This document shows positions 42,183 to 42,646 of a stretch of 42,646 bases of DNA, piece by piece. A program made the position numbers and the translations under genes. The notes under the pieces were generated by a model. It saw only the letters and a program-made list of their open reading frames with translations, made no database searches and had not been told where the DNA came from. The number at the start of each line of letters is the position of its first letter. Position 1 is the first letter of the stretch. This DNA is from Actinomycetota bacterium (GTDB taxonomy: Bacteria; Actinomycetota; Thermoleophilia; Solirubrobacterales; Solirubrobacteraceae): positions 1 to 42,646 of the forward strand of contig VAWK01000003.1 of the NCBI GenBank assembly GCA_005885515.1, given 5' to 3'.

Positions 42183-42646
42183 ATGAAGGAAGTGCTCGTG
42201 GTGGCCAACCGCACGCTCGGCGGCGAGAAGCTGCTCGACGCCGTGCGCGCCCGCGCGGGCGCCGGGGACGCGCGCTTCCGCGTGGTCGTGCCGCGGACCA
42301 CGCCGGCGGCCGGCCTGGTGATCTACGACGAGGCTGTGAGCGAATCGGCCCAGGTCAGGGTCGACCTGGCGATCTCGGTGATGGCCGAGGAGGGCATCGT
42401 CCTCACCGGCGAGGTGGGCGACCCCGATCCGTTCCTGGCCACGATGGACGCCGTGGCCGAGCGCCGCCCCGACGAGATCATCGTCTCGACGCACCCGGCT
42501 GTGCACTCGGGCTGGCTGCGTAGGGATCTGATCGAGCGCATCCGCAACGCCTCCGGCCTGCCGGTCGAGCACGTGGTGGTCGACCTCGAGCAGGAGGGGC
42601 TGCCGTTCCGCGTGACGCTCGTGATCGCCAGCAAAACACTGGGCGG
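42183..42646 (+). CDS. UspA-like protein (3' end off the window)
   Basis: ATG 42183, 16 nt after the coxA stop; open for 154 codons to the edge. It has a HUP/universal-stress-like pattern: a first beta strand KEVLVVANRTLGGEKLLDAV, a central helix EEGIVLTGEVGDPDPFLATMDAV, and RRPDEIIVSTHPAVHSGWLRRDLIERI before the final strand VEHVVVDLE. The nucleotide-binding GxxG of typical UspA would lie past the visible part or be absent. Being co-directional with the oxidase genes, it may be in their operon. Confidence 0.7.
   Translation, partial: MKEVLVVANRTLGGEKLLDAVRARAGAGDARFRVVVPRTTPAAGLVIYDEAVSESAQVRVDLAISVMAEEGIVLTGEVGDPDPFLATMDAVAERRPDEIIVSTHPAVHSGWLRRDLIERIRNASGLPVEHVVVDLEQEGLPFRVTLVIASKTLG

Overview
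The window looks like chromosomal DNA from a high-GC actinobacterium. The closest gene-content match I can recall is the Thermoleophilia/Solirubrobacterales; this is inferred from codon use, GTG/TTG starts, GTGA/ATGA gene overlaps and the style of the T4SS and cytochrome oxidase genes, not from a marker gene. Most genes are about 70% GC by eye. One gene (19290-19928) is visibly poorer in GC.

Layout. (1) Positions 1-8952, all on the minus strand, form a tightly overlapped conjugation-type (type IV secretion) operon. In transcription order it has a sigma-70-like factor, an unknown membrane protein, a TcpC/VirB8-like protein, a small VirB2/TcpD-like protein, a TcpE-like protein, a VirB4 ATPase, a VirB6/TrbL-like channel protein and a lytic transglycosylase cut by the window edge. 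No relaxase, coupling protein or integrase is inside the window. (2) 9045-14587: a YihY/BrkB membrane protein, Lon protease with a good promoter, an HxlR regulator and an MFS exporter. A 28-bp tandem duplication holds the stop codons of the last two, which converge. (3) 14723-17745 (minus): an anti-sigma partner-switching module (STAS, RsbW-like kinase, membrane-bound RsbU-like phosphatase) with no adjacent sigma gene. (4) 17931-21282: a cupin/SnoaL/GFA run, tRNA-Pro(TGG) on the minus strand, an HTH + LAGLIDADG-like protein of unknown role with a LexA-type box at its start, and a DUF1015 protein. (5) 21341-23734: OsmC, a Nudix CoA pyrophosphatase lacking a normal start codon, a rhodanese and a Rossmann protein. 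(6) 23979-30620: glycyl-tRNA synthetase, acyl-CoA dehydrogenase, a duplicated-domain 3-hydroxyacyl-CoA dehydrogenase, an ECF sigma factor overlapping an O6-alkylguanine-DNA methyltransferase, and thioredoxin reductase. (7) 30807-33666 (minus): a flippase-like membrane protein, a PAP2-type lipid enzyme and a class-I amidotransferase-like hydrolase. (8) 33763-42646: two haem-copper oxidase sets. One is A1-type (coxB, coxA, ctaB and two tiny membrane proteins), the other A2-type (coxB, coxA). Between them lie a CBS-domain protein and a secreted protein made of 15-residue YadA-head-like repeats. A UspA-like gene is cut by the right edge.

How they fit together. Several loci concern stress and redox control: lon, osmC, trxB, the GFA protein, the alkyltransferase with its sigma factor, the HxlR thiol-type regulator and the partner switch. 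lon, osmC and trxB share a GCGCTATAC -10 context. The oxidase block supplies terminal respiration, with CtaB making haem O for it. The most unusual items are the sigma-headed T4SS operon, the HTH/LAGLIDADG gene abutting tRNA-Pro, the GFA frame that runs antisense through that tRNA, the OsmC/Nudix same-frame junction, and an 18-codon micro-ORF coupling the second coxB to coxA. No intergenic gap exceeds about 300 bases.
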